A stretch of DNA of 35,982 nucleotides from Haloplanus sp. GTDB lineage: Archaea; Halobacteriota; Halobacteria; Halobacteriales; Haloferacaceae. A program made the position numbers and the translations under genes. Where the stretch lies: assembly GCF_028275055.1 (NCBI RefSeq), contig NZ_JAQCNJ010000062.1, positions 1 through 35,982 of the forward strand, in the 5' to 3' direction. This document shows positions 23,381 through 31,406 of this stretch, in pieces. Positions within the stretch are counted from its first letter, which is position 1. Each line of letters starts with the position of its first letter. The notes beneath the pieces are model-generated. The model saw only the letters and a program-made list of their open reading frames with translations. It ran no database searches and had not been told where the DNA came from.

Positions 23381-24147
23381 GTCGGTCGCGCACCGTTCCG
23401 GTCGTTCTCGCCTTGTTGGCCGTCTCGACGCTCGGTGTCGCGGCGACGTCGCTGGAGACGACGCTGACGACCGACCCCGGCGACGCCATCGACCCGAGTT
23501 GGGAGCATCTGCCCATCGGTGAGGACGACGCCGCCACGATCCGTGACGAGATGGACGGCGACGCCGACACCGGCGAGACGCGGCCGACGGGTGCCAACGA
23601 GGGGACCGACGGCCCCGAGCACCGCCCCGGAAACGACGGGACCGGTGACCGGACCGCTCCGGCCGACCGTGCCGACAAAGGCGACGGGAACGCGCCCGGC
23701 ACCCTCGGCTTCGGGTCCGGCGGCGGTGTCGGGTCGTCCGCGACCCCGCCGTTGCCCTTTCTGTGGTTGTCGTTGCTGGTTTGTTGTGTCGTGACCGCCA
23801 CCGTCGCGTACCGCTACCGCGCGAGGCTTCGCTCCCTGTTCGGCCTCGCGCCGACGCCGACGGACGCGCCTGACCCCTCCTCGGAGGGTGCCCGGCCCGG
23901 GGCGTCCCCCTCGAACGTCGTCGAGCGCGCGTGGGTCACGATGGTCACACGACTGAACCCCGACCGCCCCGAGTCGACGACGCCGGCGGAGTGCCGGGCG
24001 CTCGCACGCGACCGTGACGCGGACGCCATGGCCGTCGACGCCATCGCCACGTCGTTCGAGCGGGTTCGGTACGGCGGCATCCCCGTCGACGAGGAGGCCG
24101 ACCGGGCGCGGGCGGCGCTCGAACGCCTCGACCGGGGAGCGAAATGA
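23377..24147 (+). CDS. DUF4129 membrane protein
   Basis: A 256-aa protein. An N-terminal signal-like segment (VPVVLALLAVSTLGVAA) precedes a disordered acidic Gly/Thr/Asp-rich region (residues ~45-120), then a transmembrane segment (PLPFLWLSLLVCCVVTATVA) at ~125-145 and a cytoplasmic DUF4129 domain with VVERAWVTMVTRL, TPAECRALARDRD and FERVRYGG. DUF4129 normally forms the C-terminal part of transglutaminase TgpA-like proteins encoded beside DUF58 and MoxR; here it is a free-standing gene and no transglutaminase is present in the window. It overlaps the next gene by 4 bp (ATGA). Confidence 0.8.
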   Translation: MSRSRTVPVVLALLAVSTLGVAATSLETTLTTDPGDAIDPSWEHLPIGEDDAATIRDEMDGDADTGETRPTGANEGTDGPEHRPGNDGTGDRTAPADRADKGDGNAPGTLGFGSGGGVGSSATPPLPFLWLSLLVCCVVTATVAYRYRARLRSLFGLAPTPTDAPDPSSEGARPGASPSNVVERAWVTMVTRLNPDRPESTTPAECRALARDRDADAMAVDAIATSFERVRYGGIPVDEEADRARAALERLDRGAK

Positions 24148-24749
24148 CCGTCCCAGCGACCCTCCAACCCCTCGCCACGCGGTCGATCCGAGGCGCAGTT
24201 CTGGCGCTCGGTGTCGCGGTGTCCGGCGTCGGACTCATACTCGCTTTTGTTCCCGGGGCGACCCAGCCGGTGCCGGTCGAGGCGGTGATCACGGCGCTCG
24301 GGAGCGACTATGTGGTCGTGGCGGTTCTCGGACTGTTGGCGGTCGGCCTCTCGGGACTCATCGTCGTGTCACGTCAGGTCCGCGGCGTCGACGAGGTGAC
24401 GCCACCGGTCGTCGAAGGCGTCCAGTCGGCCGACTACCCCGGACACTCGGTCGACAACGCCGCCGAGACCGGGTGGGGGTTCCGTCGGACCACCGCCCCG
24501 GACCCCCGGCCACGACTCGACGCGGCGGCTGTTCGAGCGACGATGCGCGCCGACGGCTGTTCGCGCGCCGCCGCGGAACGACAGGTTGCGGAGGGGTCAT
24601 GGACCGACGACGCCGTCGCCGCTCGGTATCTCCTCGACTCGGGCCACGACGGCGGCCGGGCGAGCGCCACACGACACGACCGGCCTCGACTCCGCCGGAC
24701 CGTCGACGCCATCGTGCGGCGCTCGGACGGAACGGAGGACGGCCGGTGA
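24144..24749 (+). CDS. DUF7269 membrane protein
   Basis: A 201-aa protein with two N-terminal transmembrane segments (GAVLALGVAVSGVGLILAF and VVVAVLGLLAVGLSGLIVV), then a soluble region with DEVTPPVVEGVQSADYPGHSVD, RAAVRATMRADG-like helix and ERQVAEGSWTDDAVAARYL. I recognise it as the DUF7269 family that lies between DUF4129 and DUF58 genes in haloarchaea. The function is unknown. It overlaps both neighbours by 4 bp, so translational coupling is almost certain. Confidence 0.75.
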   Translation: MTVPATLQPLATRSIRGAVLALGVAVSGVGLILAFVPGATQPVPVEAVITALGSDYVVVAVLGLLAVGLSGLIVVSRQVRGVDEVTPPVVEGVQSADYPGHSVDNAAETGWGFRRTTAPDPRPRLDAAAVRATMRADGCSRAAAERQVAEGSWTDDAVAARYLLDSGHDGGRASATRHDRPRLRRTVDAIVRRSDGTEDGR

Positions 24750-26152
24750 CGCGACTTCGCGACCTACGGCACGCGGTCGGCGGCGGCGACCCTGTCGGGT
24801 CCGTCGACCGGGCGGACGACAACGGAGACGGGGACTCGCAGACTCCGGCGGTCCGGCCGACGGGCCGGTGGCGCGGTGTCGTCGGCGTCGTTTTTCTCGC
24901 GGTGGCCGTCGGCATCCTCGCCAAGCGACCTGCGGTCCTGTTGATGGCGGCGGTGGGCGTCGTTTTCGCCGTCTACCCGCTTGTCACCACCGTCCCCGAC
25001 CCGACGCTCTCCGTCGACCGGCGGATCGACCCCGAATCGCCGGCCGACGGCGACGCCGTCGCCGTGCGGACCACGATCCGAAACGAGGGTGACGTCCCGT
25101 TGTTCGACCTCCGGATCGTCGACGGGCCGCCGCCGACCCTCTCGGTCGCGGGCGGGTCGCCCCGAGGTGGGGCGACGATCGGGCCGGGCGAGTCTGTGAC
25201 GCTCACCTACGACCTTCGGGCCCGCCCGGGCCGTCACCGGTTCGGACCCACAACGCTTCTGTGTCGCGACGCCAGCGGCGCGGTGGAGGTCGAGCGCCGA
25301 ATCGACGCCCCGGATCGGATCGACTGTTCGGCGACACTCCCCACGGTCCCGTTGCGCGGCCGGAGCGGTCACCGGACCGGACCGCTCGTCACCGACGACG
25401 GTGGGAGCGGCCTCGAGTTCCACTCGGTCACCGAGTACGAACGCGGCGACCCGGCCAACCGGATCGACTGGCGACGGTTCGCCCGGACAGGCGAACTCAA
25501 CTCGGTGACCTTCCGAACGGAGCGCCTCGCCGATGTGGTGGTGTGTATCGACGCCCGCCCGGACGCATACCGCGCCCGAAGCGATGACGACCCACACGCC
25601 GTTGCCCACGCTGTCGACGCCGCCGGACGGATCGGCGATGCGCTGCTTGACGCCAACCACCGCGCCGGTTTGGCGGCGTTCGGACGCGAAAGCTTTCTGC
25701 TCGCGCCGGGAAGCGGGGACGACCACGCCCACCGATTCCACCGGCGACTGGCGACGGCCCCGGCGCTCACACCATCCCCGCCGGAGTCGGTCGGCGCAAC
25801 GCGGGCGGTGGCGGACGAATCCACCCCTCGCTCCGACCCCGCCGCCCCCCTCGACCACCAACTCTCCGCGATCCGCGAACGCCTCGGATCGACCTGTCAG
25901 GTGGTTCTACTGACGCCGCTTTGTGACGGCGATGCACTCGACGTCGCCCGGCGATTCGAGAGCGATAACGCTCATGTAACAGTCGTCAGCCCCGACGTGA
26001 CGTCGGCGGACACGCCCGGCGGTCGGCTGGCCCGACTGGAGCGTGACAGCAGACTGGCCGCGTTGCGGAACGCAAACATTCCGGCCGCAGACTGCGACCC
26101 GGCCACGCCGCTCGGGTCGGCGCTCGAACACGTCGAACGGAGCCGGCGATGA
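24746..26152 (+). CDS. DUF58 protein (vWA-like, MoxR partner)
   Basis: A 468-aa protein starting with GTG that overlaps the previous stop (GTGA). Two transmembrane segments (VVGVVFLAVAVGILA and VLLMAAVGVVFAVYPLV) near residues 40-80 are followed by a beta-sandwich with DPTLSVDRRIDPESPADG, GDVPLFDLRI and RPGRHRFGPTTL, then the DUF58 core motif EYERGDPANRIDWRRFARTGEL near 231-251, and a vWA-like C-terminus (VVVCIDARPD, DALLDANHRAGLAAFG, CQVVLLTPLCDGDAL). DUF58 proteins work with MoxR AAA+ ATPases, in several known cases as a chaperone-like pair for secreted or membrane proteins. The moxR gene here is convergent, not in the same operon. Confidence 0.85.
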   Translation: MTRLRDLRHAVGGGDPVGSVDRADDNGDGDSQTPAVRPTGRWRGVVGVVFLAVAVGILAKRPAVLLMAAVGVVFAVYPLVTTVPDPTLSVDRRIDPESPADGDAVAVRTTIRNEGDVPLFDLRIVDGPPPTLSVAGGSPRGGATIGPGESVTLTYDLRARPGRHRFGPTTLLCRDASGAVEVERRIDAPDRIDCSATLPTVPLRGRSGHRTGPLVTDDGGSGLEFHSVTEYERGDPANRIDWRRFARTGELNSVTFRTERLADVVVCIDARPDAYRARSDDDPHAVAHAVDAAGRIGDALLDANHRAGLAAFGRESFLLAPGSGDDHAHRFHRRLATAPALTPSPPESVGATRAVADESTPRSDPAAPLDHQLSAIRERLGSTCQVVLLTPLCDGDALDVARRFESDNAHVTVVSPDVTSADTPGGRLARLERDSRLAALRNANIPAADCDPATPLGSALEHVERSRR

Positions 26153-26853
26153 CCGTTACCGAACCGTCGGCGTTCGATCACAGGCCGACGCCCACGAGCG
26201 GCGTTCTCGGCCTCGCCGCCGGCACGTTCGCCGTTGGCCTCGTCGCCGGGACAACGGTACAACGCCTGCTCTTGACGGTGGCCGTCGGCGGGGCCGCCGC
26301 GTTCGCGCTCGGTGGTCGATTGTGGCGTCGTCGTCGGACGGCCGGCGGTCTGTTGGGGGTGTGTGGCTCTCTCGCTGTCGTCGCCGCCGCGGGCTATGCG
26401 GCCACTCGACCGGAACGGGTCGTCCACCGTCTCGAACTGCTTCCCGGCCTGCTGGGGCTGTGGGTGCTCGCCGCGGGCCTTCTGCCGCTTCGTGTCCGGC
26501 GGGGGCGACTCCTGATCGACATCGGAGCCGGACTGGTGTTTATCACGGTACTCACGGGCGGTGTCGTCCGCGGGGCGTCCACCGCGGCGCTCGTGGTCGC
26601 GGCGGCGGCGACGATACTCGCGTGGGACGCCGCCGAGAACGCGGTGTCGATGGGCGGACAGGTCGGCTCCTGTGGGGCGACCGACTCCAGACGGGCGGAA
26701 CTCGTTCACGCGGGGTTCAGCGGCTGTGTCGCCGTTGTAGCCGTCGTCGCCACTCTCGGTGTGGCTCGCGTCGGCGTCGACGGCCTCCCTTTCGCGGCGC
26801 TGGTCGTGTTGCTTCTCGCCGCCGTCGTAACGATTCTCGTCGCCCACAGGTGA
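26149..26853 (+). CDS. DUF7519 polytopic membrane protein
   Basis: A 234-aa hydrophobic protein with about seven transmembrane segments (e.g. GVLGLAAGTFAVGLVAG, LLLTVAVGGAAAFALGG, ELLPGLLGLWVLAAGLLPL, GLVFITVLTGGVV, VAVVAVVATLGVARV, LVVLLLAAVVTILVA). The conserved loop ILAWDAAENAVSMGGQVG is the hallmark of the haloarchaeal DUF7519 family that follows DUF58. It overlaps DUF58 by 4 bp and ends the operon. The function is unknown; as a multispan protein it may be the membrane core of the cassette. Confidence 0.8.
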   Translation: MTVTEPSAFDHRPTPTSGVLGLAAGTFAVGLVAGTTVQRLLLTVAVGGAAAFALGGRLWRRRRTAGGLLGVCGSLAVVAAAGYAATRPERVVHRLELLPGLLGLWVLAAGLLPLRVRRGRLLIDIGAGLVFITVLTGGVVRGASTAALVVAAAATILAWDAAENAVSMGGQVGSCGATDSRRAELVHAGFSGCVAVVAVVATLGVARVGVDGLPFAALVVLLLAAVVTILVAHR

Positions 26854-26897
26854 GCCGTGACCGGTCGACTCGCCCCCGCCGGCGGTCAAAACGCCGG

Positions 26898-27851
26898 TCA
26901 GGCATCCACCTGTGACACCCGCGTCTCCGACAGGAGTTCGTCGACGACGCGCCGTTGCTCGACGCCGCTAATCCGGGCGTCGGCCGTCAACACCAGTCGG
27001 TGTGACAACACCGACGGCGCCATCGCTTTCACGTCGTCCGGCGTCGCGTAGAATCGACCCTCGACCGCCGCCCGCGTTCGGACGGCCTCGAAAAACCGTT
27101 GGACGCCCCGCGGCGACACGCCCGTACTCACCCGCTCGTCGGCCCGCGTCGCACGGGCGATGTCGACCAGATACTCACGGACCGCCGACTCGACCCGGAT
27201 CGACTCCGGGGCCTCCCGCAGTCGGTCGACGACGTCGGGAGTACAGACCCGTTCGACCGACGGTGTTTTCGACGCCCGCGACGCCCGACGATCGAGCAGT
27301 TCGAGTTCGCCCTCCCGGTCCGGGTAGCCCAGACTGGTCTTGATGATAAAACAGTCGTTTTGAGCCGCCGGGAGTTCGAACGTCCCGTCCATCTCGACGG
27401 GGTTCTGTGTCGCGATAACGACAAAGGGATCGGGAAGCGGGTGGGTTTCGCCGTCGACGGTCACCTGCCGTTCGGCCATCGCCTCCAGCAGCGCGGCCTG
27501 TGTCTTCGGGGGCGCGCGGTTGATCTCGTCGGCCAACACCACGTTCGCAAAAACGGGGCCGGGTTGGAACTCGAACTCCCGGGTCGCCTCGTCGAAGACG
27601 TTCGAGCCGATGATGTCAGCCGGCAGCAGGTCGGGGGTGAACTGCACGCGTGCAAACGACAGACCGACCACCTCGGCGAACGACGCCGCGGTCAGCGTCT
27701 TTCCGGTGCCCGGGACGTCCTCGAGAAGGACGTGTCCGTCCGAGAGCACACCGACGAGAACCGTCTCGAGAACGTCTCGGTCGGTCACGACCGCACGGGC
27801 GAGTTGCTCGATAACCTCGTCACACCGCGATTGAACGGTCTCCGGGTCCAT
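26898..27851 (-). CDS. MoxR-family AAA+ ATPase
   Basis: A 317-aa MoxR ATPase. Walker A is VPGTGKT at residues 46-52, FTPDLLPADIIGSNVF follows, Walker B is VVLADEINRAPPKTQAALLEAM near 108-129, then FVVIATQNPVEMDGTFELPAAQNDCFIIK (sensor I region) and the MoxR lid domain with GVSPRGVQRFFEAVRTRA and DDVKAMAPSVLSHRLVL. It should form a hexamer that remodels partner proteins with the nearby DUF58 product. The start at 27851 gives MDPETVQSRCDEV; codons open further upstream overlap a separate small gene. It is convergent with the DUF4129-DUF7519 operon (44 bp between stops). Confidence 0.92.
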   Translation of the reverse strand: MDPETVQSRCDEVIEQLARAVVTDRDVLETVLVGVLSDGHVLLEDVPGTGKTLTAASFAEVVGLSFARVQFTPDLLPADIIGSNVFDEATREFEFQPGPVFANVVLADEINRAPPKTQAALLEAMAERQVTVDGETHPLPDPFVVIATQNPVEMDGTFELPAAQNDCFIIKTSLGYPDREGELELLDRRASRASKTPSVERVCTPDVVDRLREAPESIRVESAVREYLVDIARATRADERVSTGVSPRGVQRFFEAVRTRAAVEGRFYATPDDVKAMAPSVLSHRLVLTADARISGVEQRRVVDELLSETRVSQVDA

Positions 27852-27925
27852 AGCGGCATCCGGCCCGCCACGGGGATCGTTATGCTCCGGGTATGCAGGC
27901 CGGGATCCGTCGCTCGTCGCCCGGC

Positions 27926-28102
27926 CTACCGCCGATTCTCGACCGAACAGAACGACCCTGCCGCGGCCGTGATCCAGGTCGTCGTCCGTAGACCCTCGGC
28001 CACGTCCGTCGGGTAGATCGTACACTCGTCGGGCGCGTCGGCGTACTCAACAACCGCCGCGGTGAACGAGTCGAAGGTGGGGACCGCTCCGGATGAATCC
28101 AT
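27926..28102 (-). CDS. DUF7511-type microprotein
   Basis: A 58-aa ORF upstream of moxR on the same strand (74-bp gap): MDSSGAVPTFDSFTAAVVEY, then DAPDECTIYPTDV, TTTWITAAAGSFCSVENRR. The PDECTIYP and TTWITA blocks are the recognisable signature of the haloarchaeal DUF7511 family, a small protein of unknown function. It is below the length used by many gene finders. GTAACAAT on the minus strand (28131-28138) is centred ~32 nt before the start. It may be co-transcribed with moxR. Confidence 0.65.
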   Translation of the reverse strand: MDSSGAVPTFDSFTAAVVEYADAPDECTIYPTDVAEGLRTTTWITAAAGSFCSVENRR

Positions 28103-28165
28103 TTACGCTCGTACCATGGCGCAGTACGGCATTGTTACGATCCGACTACCCGCAGGGTGTGGACC

Positions 28166-28621
28166 TCACTCCGCCGTGGAACCGGTCTTTGCGAGCAGGT
28201 GTCTGACCTGCGGGAGGGTCCCCGCTGGCGGCCGGTCGGGCGCGACCCACCTCGCCGCGAGAATCCCCTCGCCTTTCACTGGCCGGACGGCACCGGGGAC
28301 GGAACACCGAAACACGGTGTAATGTGAGACCACGTCTCGTGGTCGGTGGTGTGCGTACCAGAACGTCGACGTCGGCCGTCCGACGACGGGGACACAGCAC
28401 AGTTCCTCGACCAACTCCCGGCGAAGCCCCTCGATAAGCGATTCCTCGGGGTGAACGCCGCCGCCGGGAAGCGTCCAGAACGGCCGCCCGTCGGAGTGGC
28501 GCTCCCGAACCAGCAACACCCGCGACGACGACGAGACGACAGCCTTCGCGCCGCGTCTGAGTCGCGGCCCGGGCCGCGTCTCCGCGACATCCCGTTTCGG
28601 CGGCGAGCGAAAGTCCGACAT
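28166..28621 (-). CDS. NUDIX hydrolase
   Basis: A 151-aa NUDIX-fold protein. The NUDIX box spans residues 54-76: GGVHPEESLIEGLRREL then VEELCC. All acidic and arginine positions of GX5EX7REUXEEXGU are present, but the final Gly and hydrophobic residue are both Cys (C75, C76). Family members hydrolyse nucleoside diphosphates linked to another group (dNTPs, ADP-ribose, sugar nucleotides); the substrate is unknown. The divergent neighbour is glmM, which suggests but does not prove a sugar-nucleotide substrate. A TATA-like CTTATCC on the minus strand lies 27 nt before the ATG, inside a palindrome. Confidence 0.85.
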   Translation of the reverse strand: MSDFRSPPKRDVAETRPGPRLRRGAKAVVSSSSRVLLVRERHSDGRPFWTLPGGGVHPEESLIEGLRRELVEELCCVPVVGRPTSTFWYAHHRPRDVVSHYTVFRCSVPGAVRPVKGEGILAARWVAPDRPPAGTLPQVRHLLAKTGSTAE

Positions 28622-28628
28622 GAACGTA

Positions 28629-28650
28629 TTATCCGGTTACGGCCGGATAA
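28629..28650. promoter_or_regulatory. 8-bp inverted repeat in the NUDIX/glmM divergent promoter
   Basis: TTATCCGG-N6-CCGGATAA is a perfect 22-bp inverted repeat. It overlaps the likely TATA box of the NUDIX gene (minus strand, centred ~27 nt before ATG 28621) and lies upstream of glmM (ATG 28738). Symmetry and position suit the operator of a dimeric regulator, but the TA-rich ends may simply be two facing TATA elements. Confidence 0.4.
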
Positions 28651-28737
28651 GTACACCCGTCGTACCGGATGCGCCGCCGGCCCGTTGGCCCGGTAAGCGA
28701 CGAATACTCAACCCCCAGTCCCCCGACCATCCGGACG

Positions 28738-30069
28738 ATGTTCGGAACGAGTGGGGTTCGTGGGCCGGTCGGCGAGACGGTGACGGGAACGCTGGCGCTT
28801 GACCTCGGCAGAGCGCTCGGGTCGATGACCGACACCGTCGTGGTCGGTCGCGACGCACGCGAGAGCGGGGATGCCCTCGCCCGTGCGGCCGTCGCCGGTG
28901 TACAGGAGGCCGGCAGCGACGTTGTGGACCTCGGCGTCGAGTCGACGCCGACCGTCGCGCGGGCCGTCGAGTGGTACGATGCCGACGCCGGTCTCGTCGT
29001 GACGGCGTCGCACAATCCACCCGAGGACAACGGGTTCAAGTTCTGGACGCCCACCGGACGCGCGTTCGACTCCGAGGCGACCGGGACGCTGGAACGTCGC
29101 GTCGCCGACGCCGCAGCGGCGACCGTCGCGCCGGCCGAGATGGGGTCGGTTCGGCGCGCCCACGACGCGAGCCGACGCCATCTCGACCGACTACCCGACG
29201 GTGACATCGGCGCGCTCTCGGCCGTGGTCGATGTCGGTAACGGCACCGGCCAACTCACCGCCGACGCCCTCATCGACCGTGGCTGTGACGTGACGACGAT
29301 CGACGCACAGCGCGACGGCTCCTTTCCCGGACGGCCGAGCGAACCGACCGTGGAACACTGCGATGTACTCTCCCAGGTCGTCGCGGCGACGGACGCGGCC
29401 GTCGGCATCGCCCACGATGGCGACGCCGACCGGGCGATGGCGGTCGACGAAACGGGGCGGTTCGTCTCCGGCGACGAACTGCTTGCCTTGTTTGCCATCG
29501 AGGCGATTTCGGACGGCGACGGCTCCGCGGTGGCCGCCCCGGTCAACGCGAGTACGCGTCTCGATACGGTCGTCGCCGAACGCGGTGGCTCCGTCGTCCG
29601 GACCGCCGTGGGCGACGGCAACGTCGCGGCCGCCTGTGCCGACCCGGGGGTCGTCTTCGGCGGTGAACCGAGCGGCGCGTGGATCTGGCCCGGCGAGACG
29701 CTCGCCCCCGACGGCCACTACGCCGCCGTCCGTCTCGCCGGCCTCGTCGCCGATACCGGCCCGCTCTCCGAACGGGTCGACGCGTTGCCGCGGTTCGTCA
29801 CGAATCGCGAATCGATCCGCTGTGCCGACGGCGCGGCCGCGATGGCGGCGGCCACCGACCGCGTCCGTAACCGGTACGACGCCGAACGTGTGACGGCCGT
29901 CGACGGCGTCCGTGTCGACGTGGCCGATGGCTGGTTCCTGCTCCGGGAGAGCGGGACCGAACCGCTCGTCAGGGTGACGGCCGAGGCCGACACCGACGAG
30001 CGGGCGGCGGATACGCTCGCCGAGGCGACGGCGCTTGCACGCGACGCCATCGCCTCGACCGACTCCTGA
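28738..30069 (+). CDS. glmM: phosphoglucosamine mutase GlmM
   Basis: A 443-aa alpha-D-phosphohexomutase. FGTSGVRGPVG starts the protein; the phosphoserine loop TASHNPPEDNG has Ser91; the metal-binding loop is HDGDADR at residues 226-232; the sugar loop is GGEPSGAWIW and the phosphate-binding loop is ESGTEPLVRV near the end. GEPSGA fits a GlmM/phosphoglucosamine-type enzyme, converting glucosamine-6-phosphate to glucosamine-1-phosphate for UDP-GlcNAc. The related phosphoglucomutase/phosphomannomutase activities remain possible. The gene lies 61 bp before glmU. Unlike its two pathway partners in the window it shows no lesion. The ATG at 28738 is chosen since MFGTSG is the family's usual N-terminus. 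Confidence 0.9.
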   Translation: MFGTSGVRGPVGETVTGTLALDLGRALGSMTDTVVVGRDARESGDALARAAVAGVQEAGSDVVDLGVESTPTVARAVEWYDADAGLVVTASHNPPEDNGFKFWTPTGRAFDSEATGTLERRVADAAAATVAPAEMGSVRRAHDASRRHLDRLPDGDIGALSAVVDVGNGTGQLTADALIDRGCDVTTIDAQRDGSFPGRPSEPTVEHCDVLSQVVAATDAAVGIAHDGDADRAMAVDETGRFVSGDELLALFAIEAISDGDGSAVAAPVNASTRLDTVVAERGGSVVRTAVGDGNVAAACADPGVVFGGEPSGAWIWPGETLAPDGHYAAVRLAGLVADTGPLSERVDALPRFVTNRESIRCADGAAAMAAATDRVRNRYDAERVTAVDGVRVDVADGWFLLRESGTEPLVRVTAEADTDERAADTLAEATALARDAIASTDS

Positions 30070-30130
30070 CGCCGGATTCGAGCGGAGTACGCGGTGCATA
30101 CTAAACCGACTCCCTCCGCTCACCCATTCC

Positions 30131-31311
30131 ATGGACGCAATCATCCTCGCCGCCGGACGGGGGACGCGGATGCGGCCCCTTTCCGACACAGCCCCCAAAC
30201 CGATGCTCCCACTCGCAGACAGGCCCATCGCCGCCCACGTTGCCGACGCGGCGGTTGAGGCGGGTGCCGACCGACTCGTGTTCGTCGTCGGCTACCGGCC
30301 GGCGGTCGTCACCGACCACTTCGGCGACGAACACCGCGGCGTCCCGGTCGCGTACGCGACCCAGGAAACGCGTGCCGGGACCGCGGACGCCGTTGCGGCG
30401 GGGATCGACCACGTCGACGGTCCCTTTGCCGTTCTCAACGGCGACAACGTCTACGACGCGGCGACCCTCGCCGACCTGTTCGACAACGTCCCCGCGGTGG
30501 GGTATGCGCGGGTCGACTCCCCGGAGGAGTACGGCGTTATCTCGACGGACGGATCGGTTCTCACCGGCATCGTGGAAAAACCCGACGACCCGGAGTCGAA
30601 CCTCGCGAACACGGCGCCTACGCCTTTCCCGCGTCCGCCCGTGGCCTTCTCGACGTCCCCGAGAGCGAACGGGGCGAGCGCGAACTCACCGACGTGCTGT
30701 GTCGCCTGATCGACCGGGTCGAGGTGACCGGTGTCGAGTTCGGGAACTGGACCGACATCGGCTATCCGTGGGACCTGCTCGACGCCACCGAGCGGGTGTT
30801 GTCGACGCTCGAACGCGACGTCTCCGGGGTCGTCGATCGGAACGCCGTTCTCCGCGGGGCGGTCGTTGTCGAGGCGGGCGCATCGGTCGATTCCGGGGTC
30901 GTTATCGAGGGGCCCGTTCTCGTCCGAAGCGGGGCGACCGTCGGCCCGAACGCGCTGGTTCGCGGGCCGGCCGTCATCGGCGCGAACGCCTCGGTCGGTC
31001 ACGCCGTCGAAATCAAAAACAGTCTCCTCATGCGGAGCGCGAACGTCAACCACCTCTCGTATGTCGGCGACAGTATCGTCGGCCCGGGGGCGAACCTCGG
31101 CGCCGGTACCATGACCGCGAACCTCCGGCACGACGGCTCGCCGGTCATGGCGGGCGACGGTGGAGAACCGACCGGCCGTCGGAAGTTCGGCACCGTCATC
31201 GGCCCGGGGGCGAAAACGGGCGTCAACACCAGCGTCCAACCCGGTGTCGTTCTCGCGGCCGACTCGTGGACCGCCCCCGGCGACGTCGTCGACACCGACA
31301 GAGACCGGTAA
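30131..31311 (+). pseudogene. glmU: glmU-like bifunctional sugar nucleotidyltransferase, frameshifted
   Basis: The first frame (30131-30709) encodes a nucleotidyltransferase start: IILAAGRGTRMRPLSDTAPKPMLP, VVGYRP, LNGDNVY, EEYGVI, GIVEKPDDPESNLANT. At about 30613-30615 the protein match moves to another frame: after one missing base the DNA would continue GAYAFPASARGLLDVPE, and the second frame (GTG 30694 to 31311) carries the metal-site NWTDIGYPWDLLDATE and a left-handed beta-helix acyltransferase domain (NSLLMRSANVNHLSYVGDS, GTMTANLRHDG, FGTVIGPGAKTGVNTS). Restoring one G in the GG run of acGGcgcc gives ~393 aa, the usual length. The wild-type enzyme acetylates glucosamine-1-phosphate and joins it to UTP. 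It may be a true mutation or a base-calling error. Confidence 0.85.
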
Positions 31312-31375
31312 CGGGCTGCCCCCGTCATGACGCCGACGGACCGTCCTGTCGGTGACCCGAATCGTCACAACAGCA

Positions 31376-31383
31376 CTATAATT
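31376..31383 (+). promoter_or_regulatory. TATA box of the HalOD1 gene
   Basis: CTATAATT is centred 28 nt before the ATG at 31407, a strong leaderless-type promoter. Confidence 0.55.
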
Positions 31384-31406
31384 GCAGGGTCCATCCATGG
31401 TGTACG

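Noticed and set aside
30600-30700. Programmed frameshift in glmU
   Set aside because: No slippery heptamer, only a GG run, and no downstream structure evident; mutation or base-call error is simpler.
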